A stretch of DNA of 64,000 nucleotides from Lichtheimia corymbifera B2541 (GCA_000697475.1 JNEU01001161.1:124001-188000), one strand, 5' to 3'. Shown: positions 50,570 through 62,599, numbered from the stretch's first letter. Numbers and translations are program-made. The notes: generated by a model not told the origin, from the letters alone.

Positions 50570-51470
50570 ATGCCTGAGCCAAAGAACCAAGATCTGAACC
50601 AGTCGCTGGTGGGACCCGAGGATTTCCAGTCTGTATGGAAAGGTAGTAAGCATGACTATTTACGAACAATGCTAACGTATAATGTACAGACGGGAAAGCA
50701 TCACTTCAAGTTGACCCATACAAACTGATTTCCAACGCAAACGATCTATGGGGAAACTACAACGCCTGGTCTTCCAGAATGACAGACCAAGATATTAATT
50801 GGGCAAGTATGTAGATTGAAAGCAAATCCATACTTTACACACGAGAAGGATAATAACAAGAATTATAGCTACCGAAGCAAAAACTGTTCACAGCAAAGGC
50901 AAAGACGACTTTTACCGTGGAGAAAAAAGGAGGCAACTCTCATAGTGTATGTCGACAAGAATGACAACCTCTATCAACGTCGACTGATACCTCGCTTCAC
51001 GCAGTCATGCTGTTCGCGTCCAAGCAATGAACATGGTGAGATTATTGACACAGGGATGTATTTTTGAATCCATTTTTAAACCAATTATTACTCAAGGCTA
51101 TAGAGGAATCGGAGGCCATGATCAAAGCATTCTCCATGTTTGGGGAGGTGTTCGGTAATTGTGGGAATGATCCGATTTTCATCGGTTTGATCGAGGCGAT
51201 GGACGTCCCGCAACGAGTAAGTGTATATTGATATTGAGGATGTATTATGTGCATCGAAGCTAACATTAAGTATCTTAGCGAGCGTTGAATGCTAGTGATC
51301 TTTATCATCCTCCTCAGTACGATCCATTTATCGCCGCGCTGAAAAGACACACAAATTCGCCATTCATCTTTGGAACTCGTTTAGAGTTGTTTGCTCCCTC
51401 AAGAAAAAACATATATTATGATTCCAAGATGCCTTTATCGTCTTTGTGTGGTGTTGCTATGGAAACGTAA
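50570..51470 (+). CDS. Uncharacterised six-exon protein (about 202 aa)
   Basis: Six exons keep phase throughout: 50570-50642, 50690-50806, 50869-50944, 51005-51035, 51097-51216, 51279-51470. The protein reads MPEPKNQDLNQSLVGPEDFQ, then LQVDPYKLISNANDLWGNYN, KTVHSKGKDDFYRGEKRRQL, AVRVQAMNMAIEESEAMIKA, FSMFGEVFGNCGNDPIFIGL, IEAMDVPQ, LYHPPQYDPFIAALKRHTNS and FGTRLELFAPSRKNIYYDSK. No signal peptide or membrane segment is present, and no family is recognised. The phase-perfect splicing and even composition support a real gene. A mobile-element or lineage-specific origin is possible but unproven. Confidence 0.65.
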
Positions 51471-51908
51471 AGTGTTTGGGCGTCGTGGTTGTCGGGGTGA
51501 TGGCGTTGTTGACTTTTATTTTACTGTATGTATGTATTTGAGAGATGATCAACTCAGATTATAAAAGTAAAGCAATGTAAGATGTATCAGCAGATGCATA
51601 CTGAGTCACCACTGATTAAGGAAAAGCAAAAGGAGAAAGAAAGAAATATGGTGATGATGATGATGATGCGTGGGGATAAACAAGGGGCGGTGTTGTGATG
51701 GTTGGTGGTGGGCTGATCTACTAATTGCGGAAGATCAGATAAAATTGGGGAGCAGTCGCGATTGTATAAATACGAGGGCACAGACACTGCTTGGGCTGTC
51801 TTTATCTGATGAAGCCATAAACATACCCATCCTACTACTCCCACTACACATAGTGCAATCCACTCTACTATTCCCCCTCCTCCTCCTCCTCCCCACTCTT
51901 TGCATCCA
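51471..51908. other. Intergenic spacer with CT-rich leader
   Basis: (GAT)n-like run at 51651-51668 and a C/T-rich stretch at 51828-51899 just before the LRR start. No gene. Confidence 0.45.
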
Positions 51909-53984
51909 ATGCCAACATTTGCACCCTATCTACTGGGTGGCAAGACTCTGCAAGGCGTACAACCACCTTCCGATCACAATGCGTCCCATTCCCACTCACT
52001 CGTCGACATTGAATCATGCATTGACGATCCCCATCTTGCTCCATTGGGTGAGCATGTGCGTGCTGATAAGACACAAGAGCAGCAAAGACAACGATCAAAA
52101 GAGGGCCAAGTACGGATACGAAAGAAGCAACTTAGAAGAGAGATCCGTGAAGATGGTGTGTTGCTATTGAGACGACGAGGAATGGAATCAGCCGAGTTAT
52201 CAGAGCAATTGGATGGACTTTTACCACCTTTGGCACCATTTCTCAATCCAATGACACGTCTTCAAGGCCTTGTGGAACTGGATATTTCACGCAATCGATT
52301 GACACAGCTACCACCCAACTTGGCCATGCTCAACTATTTGAAAATCCTCAATGTATCCGCCAATCGACTTGCAGCAGTGCCATCCGTATTATACAATCTT
52401 GGTCAACTAGAAGTACTCAATCTATCACAAAATCTGATCACTGAGATCCCGAGTGAGATGGCGATACGTTTACGAAGACTGAAAACATTACGGATGTCAG
52501 CCAACCGAATTGAGCGTATCGAAGCTGATCTTGCATTATGGGAGGAAATGGAGCATCTTCAATTGGGTTCAGTCTTTGGCGGCAATTTGCTCACGCATAT
52601 ACCTGATCAGATTGCAGATATGCAACGTCTTCAAGAGCTGGATTTATCTCATAACCAATTACGATCACTACCTTGCAACATGCGTCTGGAACGTCTAGAA
52701 CACCTCAACGTAAGCGACAATCAACTTGACACCTTGCCAGCATCCATCGCACAGTGCCAACGTATGCGTACGCTCAATGTATCCAAAAATCATCTTACGA
52801 CCTTGCCTGCCGACCTTGTACAGCTCAGGTTCCTCGAGTTTTTCGATTTGAGCGAGAACCTACTGTGTATTATGCCAGCAGATATTCTCCAGCATATGCG
52901 TTCAACCACACTGCTCATCACTGGCAATCCCCTGATCCATGATATCTCTGGTGTAACCAGTGCCAACAACACGAGTGATGCATATGCACAAATAGTACGT
53001 CAAATGACTATGCGTGCGGTTCCAATGTCGCCACTTTGTGGTCCACGTGGTATGGGATGTGAAGGTGGCCCGTCTTCTCTCGTACTTCATCGCCATCGCC
53101 ATCACCACCACCATCATCATCACCGCCAACGGAGCTACTTTGGTAACCTTGATGATACAAGCAATAACAGCAGTGGCAGCAGTAGTGGTAGCAGCAGCAG
53201 CAACAGCAACAACAACAGCAGTGATAATACGACATCATCATCAATACCCAGATCAACAGCAAGACGATCACGATTGCAATTCTTTCATGACCATGATGAC
53301 CATGATGCTAGCATTGATCGAGAATTGTTATATCATGCACGACAACTCAATATACGTGGATCAAGACCAGGCACTCCTCAAACCTTAATGGGTGTCTTAT
53401 CACCACCCCAAGATGATGATGATGGTGACGATGGCAATGCACAAGAACAACAGCATCAGGTGATGGATAATACACCTGTGGATGATGATGATGACGAGGA
53501 TGAGGAACATGTGCGAGAAAGTATGGAATTCCAAGGGCATCATTTGATCCATTCGTTACGTGAAATTGCCGCCCGACACATTCTCAAGAACAAGGCTCGC
53601 GTCCCCTTGCATATGCTTCCAATTCATTTAGCACAGGATCTTGAGAATCATTCTCGTCTTTGTGTTGCATGTCAATCCCCTTTTGTCAACGAGTGGGTCA
53701 CGTCTGTTCAAGTGAAGAGCTTCAAGGGTCATCCAGCTGTCGTTCACCGTGTTCGATTTTGTTCAACTGCTTGTTGGCGAAGTTGTCTTGGTAAAGAGGT
53801 CATACCCGACGATCCACCCATCATCCATGATACCACCACCACTAGCAGCAACATCCATTTCCCTCCTTCACCCTCCTCGACTTCTTCCATAAGCAGTATG
53901 AGTACGAGTAACCTTCATTGGATCGAGACAACTGCAACAGCAACAGCAACAACAACAACAACAACACCACTCGCTTCTCAATAA
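51909..53984 (+). CDS. Leucine-rich-repeat protein with C-terminal Cys motif
   Basis: A single exon of about 691 aa. After a charged, helical N-terminus (QEQQRQRSKEGQVRIRKKQL) come about nine LRRs of the LxxLxLSxNxLxxLP type, such as GLVELDISRNRLTQLPPNLA, YLKILNVSANRLAAVPSVLY, QLEVLNLSQNLITEIPSEM and RLQELDLSHNQLRSLPCNM, from about residue 100 to 330. Next are low-complexity H/S/N/D regions. The C-terminus has LCVACQSPFVNEW, VVHRVRFCSTACWRSCLG, a CxxC...CxxxCxxxC arrangement that may bind zinc. The start is ATG 51909. The fold is clear; function is unknown (scaffold or SHOC2-like signalling are possibilities). Confidence 0.82.
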   Translation: MPTFAPYLLGGKTLQGVQPPSDHNASHSHSLVDIESCIDDPHLAPLGEHVRADKTQEQQRQRSKEGQVRIRKKQLRREIREDGVLLLRRRGMESAELSEQLDGLLPPLAPFLNPMTRLQGLVELDISRNRLTQLPPNLAMLNYLKILNVSANRLAAVPSVLYNLGQLEVLNLSQNLITEIPSEMAIRLRRLKTLRMSANRIERIEADLALWEEMEHLQLGSVFGGNLLTHIPDQIADMQRLQELDLSHNQLRSLPCNMRLERLEHLNVSDNQLDTLPASIAQCQRMRTLNVSKNHLTTLPADLVQLRFLEFFDLSENLLCIMPADILQHMRSTTLLITGNPLIHDISGVTSANNTSDAYAQIVRQMTMRAVPMSPLCGPRGMGCEGGPSSLVLHRHRHHHHHHHHRQRSYFGNLDDTSNNSSGSSSGSSSSNSNNNSSDNTTSSSIPRSTARRSRLQFFHDHDDHDASIDRELLYHARQLNIRGSRPGTPQTLMGVLSPPQDDDDGDDGNAQEQQHQVMDNTPVDDDDDEDEEHVRESMEFQGHHLIHSLREIAARHILKNKARVPLHMLPIHLAQDLENHSRLCVACQSPFVNEWVTSVQVKSFKGHPAVVHRVRFCSTACWRSCLGKEVIPDDPPIIHDTTTTSSNIHFPPSPSSTSSISSMSTSNLHWIETTATATATTTTTTPLASQ

Positions 53985-54528
53985 TATGCTTGTAGATATA
54001 TATATACATTCCATTGTTTACCCCCACCCACCCAGCTTGTATAGTTTTGCTTTCTTTGCTTTCAAATATACCATTGTTACATTTGCCACCCCCGCATTAA
54101 TAAACCTTTACTACAATGCTCCCATCATCCATGTTGTGCTTGATCCTTTTAATGTCTGTGTAGAGAAGAAGCAACATGCCTTAATTTCATACATATATCA
54201 GAGTCATCATGAAATGTAATAAGCGATTCAAGCGGTCAGTGTATGTAGATGATAGCCAACACAAAGCTGAACTGCACTATTATAAAGAAAAAGCAGCTGA
54301 TGATGATGGTAAACGTAATCATGAGACATGTTACTGCAGCAGCAGTTGATTTATTGTAATGATAATATAGTATATAACACGATCAAGATATCGAGTCGGC
54401 GATGAAGGTAACTCCAGGGTCTCATTAGTGCCATCAGCAACTAAAACACCGCTTGATTAACTCTCTCTCTCTCTCTCTCCCTTCCACACTCCCTTTTCAC
54501 ACGGCTCTTTTTATACTTTTTTACCACC
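53985..54528. other. Intergenic region, choline kinase promoter
   Basis: AT-rich with a (CT)n run at 54459-54480 and TTTTTATACTTTTTT just before the start codon. No gene. Confidence 0.5.
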
Positions 54529-55951
54529 ATGGGTGCACAACAAAAACGACGTATTCCCGGTGTCATGGCACCCTCTGTTCGCAGTGCCAGCAGCCCAGCA
54601 CTTATCGTTCCACCAACTGCAGACAGCGATGCCAAGATCGACTTTAGTGTCGACATTGAAGGAGTCCCCTCATGCCAAGACGTGATTGATCTATTGTACG
54701 GGTTTACTTTTTGGCTTGTCAAACTTAAAACAGCATACTGATATTTGTGTGTGCGTGTACAATATAGGAAACTTAAAGAAAAGAAGGCCTTGTATGACTG
54801 TGTGATCAATGTATGTCGTAAGGTATTGCCAGGGTGGGAGCAAGTACAAGAGATCGAACTTGACCGTGTCAGTGGAGCCATGACCAAGTAAGTAGATGCA
54901 TCCGGTATGAGAGGATAAAGGTTACTCATCTCCATGGTAATAGTGCTGTTTATTTCCTCGACAGTCCTGGGAAATCGCGTGTCTTGCTTCGTGTCTATGG
55001 TGTGGGTGCAGACAACTTGGTGGATCGAAAGCGTGAACTTGCTTGGCTCTCTCGATTGTCACAGGTCAGCAATAATGCCAGCCCCCAGCTTTTGGCAACA
55101 TTCGGCAATGGACGTTTTGAAGAATATTTGGACTCCACCACCTTGACACATGCCGAATTATCTGACCCCACCACGTCATGTCAAATCGCTCAAGCTTTGC
55201 GTCAGTTGCATAGTCTTGCTGATGATTATCCACCTCCTACCAACAGTAAAGGTGTTCCTTTTGTCGAGATCTGGCGCAATATCACCCAGTGGTACACAGC
55301 TATACGCGAGCTCATGAATCAAGATACGTGGAAAACCAAGTTCAAAGACTTCGATATCGAAAGCCTTCCCGCCGAAATTGAACACTGCAAAGCTGTGATG
55401 GAAAGATTCCCAAGTCCCACTGTATTCGGACATAATGATGTAAGTAGCTCAGAGGATGGGAAAAGGGTTTTCATATGATGACAAGGTATATTCATACTGA
55501 ACGAGGGAGCCATTTCCCCCTCCTTTTCTTTGTTTTGTATTAGACCCAGTATGGCAATGTGCTTCGGTTAACTGAGACGGGTGAACTTGTCATTGTCGAC
55601 TTTGATTATGTTGGTTATAATCCTCTCGCATACGATCTTGGAAACCATCTTTGTGAATGGATGTACAATTACCATGGTGATCATCCAGCGGAACCTATTC
55701 CTGAATACTTTCCTTCCAAAGAACAACGATTGCGATTCCTGAATGCCTATATTGGAGACAAGCCTATTCCTGAACATCCATCGGTCGAAGAATTGGATCA
55801 GTGTGTATTGGCCTGGACCGTGGCGGTCCATTTGCAATGGGCTCTTTGGGGTGTCATCCAGTACAGCCAGAGCGAAATTGATTATGACTACCATCTATAC
55901 GCCAAGGCACGCTTTGACATTTTCAGAAAACAATTGGCCAACTATCCCTAA
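54529..55951 (+). CDS. CKI1: Choline/ethanolamine kinase
   Basis: The first step of the CDP-choline branch, making phosphocholine with ATP. Exons start at 54529 and introns lie at about 54.70, 54.89 and 55.44 kb. Domains: SGAMTNAVYFL with SRVLLRVYGVGADNLVDRKR (ATP-binding part), KRELAWLSRLS, LATFGNGRFEEYLDSTTL, then Brenner's motif VFGHNDTQYGNVL and the choline/kinase motif VDFDYVGYNPLAYDLGNHLC with the following EW. The C-terminal part (FPSKEQRLRFLNAYIG, VHLQWALWGVIQYSQSEIDY) matches the family. The catalytic Asp in HND and the metal-binding DFD are intact. The N-terminus is a short S/P-rich extension. Length about 400 aa, close to Cki1 relatives. Confidence 0.95.
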
Positions 55952-56754
55952 TAGCAACAACACCCCATCCACCTGTATATATATATAATGTAGAGTATGA
56001 AAAGTATTATTATGCTTTCTTTAACCTATTTTCGTTGATATTGGAATACAATTAGTCGACTATATCTTTTGCTTTCATATCATCATCTGAAACGATTTCC
56101 TTTTGTTGTCCATCTTCTGCAATGTTACTGGTTATGCCGGAATGCGCATAAAATTTTGTTGATGCAACGTATACAGATGCGTGCATGACTACAAAGTGTA
56201 ATTATATCATCATCACCACGTCTCAACTCTAAGACCCATGCTTTGAATACACGATGATGAGGATGAGGGATCATTTAAACCATCCTATGACAACTTTTAA
56301 TGATGAACGGATAGGGATGACTCATTTTGTATGGTCAAACTAATTGATTTGGTTCAAGACAAAACACTAGTGCTATCAGTTTTGCCGATGTATATGATAT
56401 CTGCAGCTCTTATGATCATCAGCCAAAGGTTGCTCGGACATCCAAGCACCTCTAAATCGGTTAAATAGATAGAGCGGGTACACGTTATGGCGTTGGCGAT
56501 AATGAATAAAAGAAGCGGACAAAAGATGATTGGTAGTATTATAAGTGTCAGGTTCACTTTAGCAGGATAGGAAAGTCTTTAGAGATGAGCTTTGGCCATG
56601 TTTCACACATTCGGAAGCACCGACCAACCAAAAGCAAGGAAATGCCAATAAAAAAAAAGCCGTCCTCGGATACCCTTGTCCCGTTGCTCTTTCTTCTTTC
56701 TCCACACATTCATAACATCCCGCATATCCACCTCTTTGACTTTATTCCTTCGAC
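55952..56754. other. Intergenic region, about 800 bp
   Basis: 3' side of choline kinase and promoter of UPS2. AT-rich, no supported gene. Confidence 0.45.
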
Positions 56755-57534
56755 ATGAAAATCTTTCAGAGCACGCACGACTATTCATACCCGTGGAGTT
56801 TGGTGTCAGCAGCCAATTGGCAAAAATACCCCAACGAGCACTGCTCTCATGTGCAGCATGTCGATGTCTTGAATCGCACTGTGGATCCAAAGACCGGTGT
56901 CCTGACAACGGAACGTCTTATTACAGTCAACCAAAATGTGCCCACCTTGATTATGAAGGTACGCAATCACTGAGCGTTGTGTATATATGTGTCATATCAA
57001 TGATGCTGATCAATAAGGGGATGGAATGATATATAGCTTCTTGGATGCAATGGCACTGAGCAATACGTTCGAGAAATCTCCATCATCGACCCAAAGGAAA
57101 AGACCTTGACCATGACAAGCCAAAACTTGACAATGTCCAACTTGTTAAGCGTCAATGAAACCATTGTCTATCGTGAACATCCTCATGACAAGCAAAAGTA
57201 AGTACGCAAGAGAGGAAATGACATTTATTCATGTGCGATTGACAAGATTTTTTTATCATTGATTGCAGGACCCAGTTTACGCAGCAGGCTGCAATCTCAG
57301 CTGGAAGCATTGTCTCTCGTTGGGCTAATGTGATTGAAGATTTTTCATTGAAACGATTCCAACAAAACGCTGCTGTTGGCCGTGAAGGATTCTCCAAGGT
57401 AAAGCATGTGGTGGTTGGTTATTCAGGAACAAAGGCACTAATTCACACCTCTTTGTTTTGGAACAAAGGTTCTGGAAAGATTTGTAGTGATGGCTGAAGC
57501 ATCTCCAACCAATGGCAATGAGCCATCACGTTAG
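56755..57534 (+). CDS. UPS2: PRELI/UPS2-like mitochondrial lipid-transfer protein
   Basis: Ups/PRELI proteins carry phospholipids across the intermembrane space in complex with Mdm35. The Ups2/SLMO type carries phosphatidylserine for PE synthesis. The start MKIFQSTHDYSYPWSLVSAA is typical, followed by NWQKYPNEHCSHVQHVDVLN, VLTTERLITVNQNVPTLIMK, REISIIDPKEKTLTMTSQNL, TMSNLLSVNETIVYREHPHD, FTQQAAISAGSIVSRWANVI and EDFSLKRFQQNAAVGREGF. This is the full PRELI/MSF1 domain. Introns lie at about 56.97, 57.21 and 57.43 kb. It ends with TAG at 57532-57534. No presequence is expected. Confidence 0.93.
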
Positions 57535-58563
57535 AAAATTTCACATGCTTCCTTTCCCTCCATCGTATCACTCCACTCCCCGCATTTCTCATTTCTCTCA
57601 TTGTTCCTTCTTGTACTCAAATACCCAGTCCCTGTTGCATGCACATAGAGACACACACACACACACACGCACAAAAACACATACACACATACACGCACCA
57701 AAAAAGAAAGTGAGACTTTTTCATCAGCATAACCCATTTACTTTGTCTCCTTCAAGATTTGTGTACCATAGTGGCAAATAAATCAGCAACATTCAACAAA
57801 CAAAGATGCATCCTTTGTATATTTTAAAGATGAATATGGATAGATCATCCTACAGCACTGTAAAGGGAGACGTATCCTCAATAAAAGTAGTATACGGCTT
57901 TTAATATCATCCACCCACCATATCTATCCATTGTGCATGGATTATGCAAAGGTAAATGGATGCATGAGAGATGGCATTTCATGCGTTATGGCTGATTGTT
58001 TGCATGGCGTGTCAAAATAGGCTGGGTGGTATATGCTTGACATGTGGCATAAAGGATGATGACAGTAGCGGACGTGGAGTACGGTGTAAAGAAAGATAAT
58101 TGGATGCACCAATTGATCGGAATCAAGCATACTGGTCAAGGCGAGATAAGTGATAGATGACTACAAGGTTCTTTTTCACGCGTTGTATATATCAATATTA
58201 TTCCATCCAATATGCCAAAGAAGCATCCACCATTGCTCAAATGATATATAGAAATCCACATGTAGGACTTATAACTCACTAAAATGATTATGGATGGGTG
58301 GTACTGTGAGCTTCTCCATTCAATGAACTATTACTACTACCTCCATTGTTAGTCCTAGAGCCAGCAATCGTAATTCACAATGCATTCTTTTGCGCCGTAG
58401 TGATAAGTCCTTCCACAGAAAACGACGTGTAGCGGGCTGCGAAGCAGCTTGTACAAAGATTTATTTCGGCTTAGCAGATCAGTTGCACAAACGAAGAAAA
58501 TCAGGACTAATACAACATCCCATTTCTGATTTTTTACCATCTTCCTTCTTAAATTTGTTTTAC
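57535..58563. other. Intergenic region, about 1 kb
   Basis: Contains a (CA)n run at about 57652-57695. Short frames have no motif. No supported gene. Confidence 0.45.
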
Positions 58564-59998
58564 ATGACACACGACACTGACGAATCCGGACACCCTTTCA
58601 AGGTAAACAATTGAATAATATGCCACCAAGTGTGGAAGTATTGACTCCACTATTAGATCGATATATGTCTAGAGGATGATAAAGGCAATACGCGTAAAGC
58701 GTTTCTCCGAAGGGACCTTGAAGGAAATTTTTCCGAGGATGATCAAATCAACACGCGTAAAACGACGTACGAAGACGGACTTGGTGCACTTTTAGTCGAC
58801 CCACACTTTTTGCTGCTTCATGTGCCAGATGATGGAGGGAAGATGAAAATTATACAACCTGCCAACAATCTATACCATCGAAACCGAATGATCAAAAGGA
58901 TTAATGAGACGAAACAAGATACTCCATCATGTTACTACGCATTGTCACACCTTTGGGGACTCACAGAAAATAACCGGTATCTTTGGCACGAGATTGGAGA
59001 TTACGTGGATGATGAAGAAGGAAACCCTGTTGACCCTGTTTCGATGCGACCTGAGAAACGAGATGCCTTGCTTAGACTGCTTAAAGAGTACCCTGACAGT
59101 TATTGGTGGGTTGATGTCTTATGTGCACGTACTGATACACCACTTGATATCATGGGTGATATCTATTCTTGTTGCTTTGAATGCATCGCCATGATTGATT
59201 GCGAACCTAATCTGATACCGAAAATTCATGCAATGTCGAAGGAGAAAATTGAATTCGATGAGTTATACTGTATCAAAAGAAAAACAGAACAACGCTGGCC
59301 AACATACAAGGAACTATGTCAAACCAAAGCTCCCCAACAGATCAAGCGCTTGTGCACATTCTTCGATAGTAAATGGTGGCAACGTGTATGGACTTGGCAG
59401 GAGATGGCTCTACCTCTAGGAGACATACGGTTTATGGCGGAAACAGATACTCACCGGCTCCACACCAACACAATAACTCTGGATGAATTACTCAAATATA
59501 ATACAATGGTGACTAGTCTACAGGTTTGTGAAGGATACAATATGTTGGATGAGGGTAAGTTGCATGAGATAGTTGAATTGATGTTGATTCACATTGCTAA
59601 CCAGTTGACCAGTCGATGTCAGCGCATTGAAAGCAGTCTGCGGTGCAGTTAGCTCAAATCTCTCGAACGCAGCGTTTGCTAAATACTCCAACAGTCGTCG
59701 TCTTGCGGGAGGCGTGGATCATATCTACCACACAATTGAGTCGCTGCGTCAATCCAACCGACGCTGTTATGATCCAGTTGATTATGTGTATGGTGTGCTG
59801 GGAATGATGCGGATTAAAATCCCAAGGATGGATGATTCGAACAAAGTTTGGCGGCATTTCTTGACTAAGTTGGATGATTTGCTTCCGACTCGGTATGGAA
59901 GTTTCATTAATATTGCAGGCCATATCGATTTACAGAAATTTGAAACTATTGGTGAAATATACACAATTCTGGATAAGACCCTGCAACGAATCGAATAA
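58564..59998 (+). CDS. HET (heterokaryon-incompatibility)-like protein, probably truncated
   Basis: Three phase-consistent exons (58564-58602, 58675-59554, 59613-59998) encode about 434 aa. HET motifs are visible: CYYALSHLWGLTEN (motif 1), WWVDVLCARTDTPLDIMGDI (motif 2 region), and KWWQRVWTWQEMAL (motif 3). In ascomycetes the HET domain triggers cell death at incompatible fusions. The expected CINQ is here CARTD, so this is an atypical member. Beyond motif 3 lies RRCYDPVDYVYGVLGMMRIK, the usual YGVLG segment of HET proteins. The acceptor of intron 1 is CTAGAG. The 3' continuation to about 60,475 reads like coding sequence but holds stops and a frame change, so the present stop probably marks a decayed, shortened gene. 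Confidence 0.75.
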
Positions 59999-60475
59999 AT
60001 GTTTGAGTGCTGCCTGAAAGAAGGAATGGCCTTTACTACAATTGCAATGATATGTTTGATACTCATGCATGATATAGTGATGATGAATACGCACTTTAAA
60101 TGCCATGGTTTCCTTTCCATGTTAGTAACAGTAGTGCTGTGGAAGGTGTTGGATCATCTACTGGGCTCAATTGGCTTGCCCCTTCACCACTCTAATAGTT
60201 GCAAAAAGCATCATGATGCACTACCAACGCTGATGGCCGGTATAAAAACCACATGTTCCACATTACCTTATGGCCCAGCGCAGCTCTTGCACAACAATAT
60301 GCCGTGCCAATACACTAGCCACCTTATGATCTGGCAACCCAGCAAATGTATTTTTACGCCATGTATCCTAGTGAAGCATTCATACCATATCCAAACCCTT
60401 CTTCTGTCATCACCATCCACGGTTGCTATTATATATATAAACTTCCAGATGTCACATGCCAAACTGAATCGTTGA
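59999..60475 (+). pseudogene. Decayed 3' continuation of the HET-like gene
   Basis: After the TAA at 59996-59998 the same frame reads MFECCLKE. From about 60010 the frame shifted by one reads protein-like for over 400 nt: ERRNGLYYNCNDMFDTH, PWFPFHVSNSSAVEGVGSST, NGRYKNHMFHITLW-like text, SAALAQQYAVPI, PPYDLATQQMYFYAMYPSEA and HGCYYIYKLPDVTCQTE. It holds about eight stops. This looks like a former coding tail lost by stops and at least one frame shift, though unrecognised introns could explain part of it. Confidence 0.5.
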
Positions 60476-60636
60476 TATGAAGATCTGATATTCCTAAAGA
60501 CAATCGTCATTCATTTATGCAATGATGTATGGTACGTGTAACACTCCACGTGCCATTCACTCAGTTCTTCACCTAGCTTATAATGCTCTTGACACAATCA
60601 ATTGGCAGCAAACAGCTCCATCACGCTTGCAGTATA

Positions 60637-60775
60637 GGTAAAACATGCAGGCACATGTTTCTCAAAACCTTCATAATGGAGCACGAAAGCTTTATGAGAA
60701 CGAAATTGACCAGCATGGCTGAGAGCACCTTGTGTCAAAGTGTCAAGCTAGAGATGGGCGATCTCGAGGATGAGC
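60637..60775 (-). repeat. Diverged copy of the 60-63 kb repeat family
   Basis: An isolated copy, in the same orientation as 63053-63185. Shared landmarks are GTAAAACATG then TGAGAACGAAATTG. In translation on the plus strand it gives FIMEHESFMRTKLTSMAEST, parallel to FIMNSGDFVRTKLLGVVERM from the copy near 62.65 kb read on the minus strand. Confidence 0.6.
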
Positions 60776-61102
60776 GGTCGTCCGTTCTACACTTGTACTA
60801 TCCCACCCATTTTTTTCATAATGCTATCTTATGCAATCTTATATAAGAATGAATCATCAGTAGGTGGACCTCACTATAGGAATGGAGCTGCTTCATGCAC
60901 TCTCCACCAATAGGATCGACCCTTCAACTCCTGCCCCTCGACTAGTCAAACCAGCCCCTCTGCATCTTTGGCTCTATTAGGGTCAAGCTTCCGTGACAAG
61001 CAGGCTTGTTGGGTACCACTACTATGGGTTTATAAACATTGAAGATACAAGCGTGTATTTAAACATGTATACAATCAGTTATTGGCACTACCCATCGTCT
61101 AA

Positions 61103-61654
61103 TCAGCATATGAACAATGAAGCTTTAATGAATGTAATATGACAGAAGGAACAAGAGCGTCTCGTTACAATGATGTGGGTATAATCCAATCTCCTCAAAT
61201 TTCTATCCTTCCTTTCCTTCCAGATGCCAACCAGTGGATCACAAAGAATCAGCAGGTGTCGTTGTGTCATTGTATTCTTGGTTGCTGCCGTCATAGCATC
61301 TTCATCCATGATTGTAAAAGTAGCTGTTGCATGCACTGACTTGAATTTTTCAATATCATCCATGGTGGTAAATCCTCTCTTGTCAAAGATATAAGCCCTC
61401 GTTTCCATGCCATCCAATTCATCCAATCCATCATCATCCTCAGCCGTATCCACGTGTTCGTTACTGCTGACGACGAGCCAAGTAGTCAAAGCAACATTCC
61501 AGGATTCCACATTACTGCACTTGATTGCATCCATCCATCCAAATCCAATATGTTGGTTGAAGATAGCCTTGTGATCGCTGATGATATGCTTCTTTTTCCA
61601 TCCAAGTGTTGGTCTCTCTCTCTTTCTTGGTCATTTTCAGTGCAACTCAACAAG
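61103..61654 (-). CDS. Doubtful acidic ORF, possible exon
   Basis: A long open frame (about 180 codons without stop; first Met near 61534) read on the minus strand. It contains NQHIGFGWMDAIKCSNVESW, DTAEDDDGLDELDGMETRAY, FDKRGFTTMDDIEKFKSV and RHLLILCDPLVGIWKERKDR. The text looks protein-like and acidic, but no family is recognised and no flanking exon could be joined. It may be one exon of a gene, or a fragment of an old element in this repeat-rich, gene-poor part. Confidence 0.3.
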
Positions 61655-62252
61655 GCGAAGAGTGCTTGTATTGCGGGATGCTTGATAGCTGATATGGGAC
61701 CGTTCATTAAAAGTCGTATGCATCATTGCAAGTTGCCACACGTAAATAAAGCTGCTATTATACAATGGCTATCAGCTGTCCACGTGAAAAGGCCGCAAGT
61801 AACTTGAGACAATGGAGACCTTGCTATTGGCAGCTGCTGTTACGGGATGGTTGTGGCAGAGGAGCGTGTTGTAGTAGTAGAGTGACAAGATTGTGAACGC
61901 TGCTTGAGACAATAAAGTCATTGCTAATAGTAACTGCTGGAATGAATGCTGTTATTCTTGATCGTGGCATTGGTGTATGCAAGACAGCGTGTGCTTTCAA
62001 GAAAGGCGTGTATTGAAGTGGGGTGCACACGCCATGAGCTTGCCATTCAGCTCAAGACAATCGGATCAGGATATTCGTAGCATTGACATGGTGGATTGGA
62101 AGCAAGGCAATCGTTTGCAGATGGTGGTTGTACTTGAATGGGGGCAACAGTTGAGAATGGGAGGAGGAAGAGGGCAAGAGGCTGAGAGTGGAAGAAGTGG
62201 AAATTAAATATACAGGCACTGCCTGCACACTGTAAAATTGATCCGTGACCTT

Positions 62253-62350
62253 CATTGCCTTTCTCAAACCTCAAATTTGCACACAAGGTGCTCTAGAACA
62301 TGCTGAACAACTTTGTCTTAATTACGAACCCATACTTCATTTGAAAATTT
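62253..62350 (+). repeat. Repeat unit 1 of the 62-63 kb array
   Basis: About 100 bp. Shares with units 2-4 the order 'cct..aaacttg..cac.ag', 'atgctga.caac.tt' and 'ttcat', but is the most diverged. Confidence 0.55.
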
Positions 62351-62445
62351 CGGAAGGGAGAGCATAATGTGGGATTGACTATGTCGGATGGAAATTGGGA
62401 GAGCGCCGGATTTATGAAGAAGTCAATTAGTATGTAGTTTCTTGG

Positions 62446-62552
62446 GATTCCCCACCTCGCACTTGAAACTTGGTCAGAAGGTACTCTCGCACATGCTGAT
62501 CAACTTCATTCATTTAAAAACCGCACTGTTCATTATGAACATTTTGAATGCG
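62446..62552 (+). repeat. Repeat unit 2 of the 62-63 kb array
   Basis: Carries CTTGAAACTTGGTCAG, ATGCTGATCAACTTC and TTCATTATGAACATTTTGAA. Aligned with unit 3 it is similar over its full length with few gaps. Confidence 0.7.
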
Positions 62553-62599
62553 GGCCAGCCCAAATTTAGGAGAAAGTGGGGTAGACGCTCCTGCTCCCC

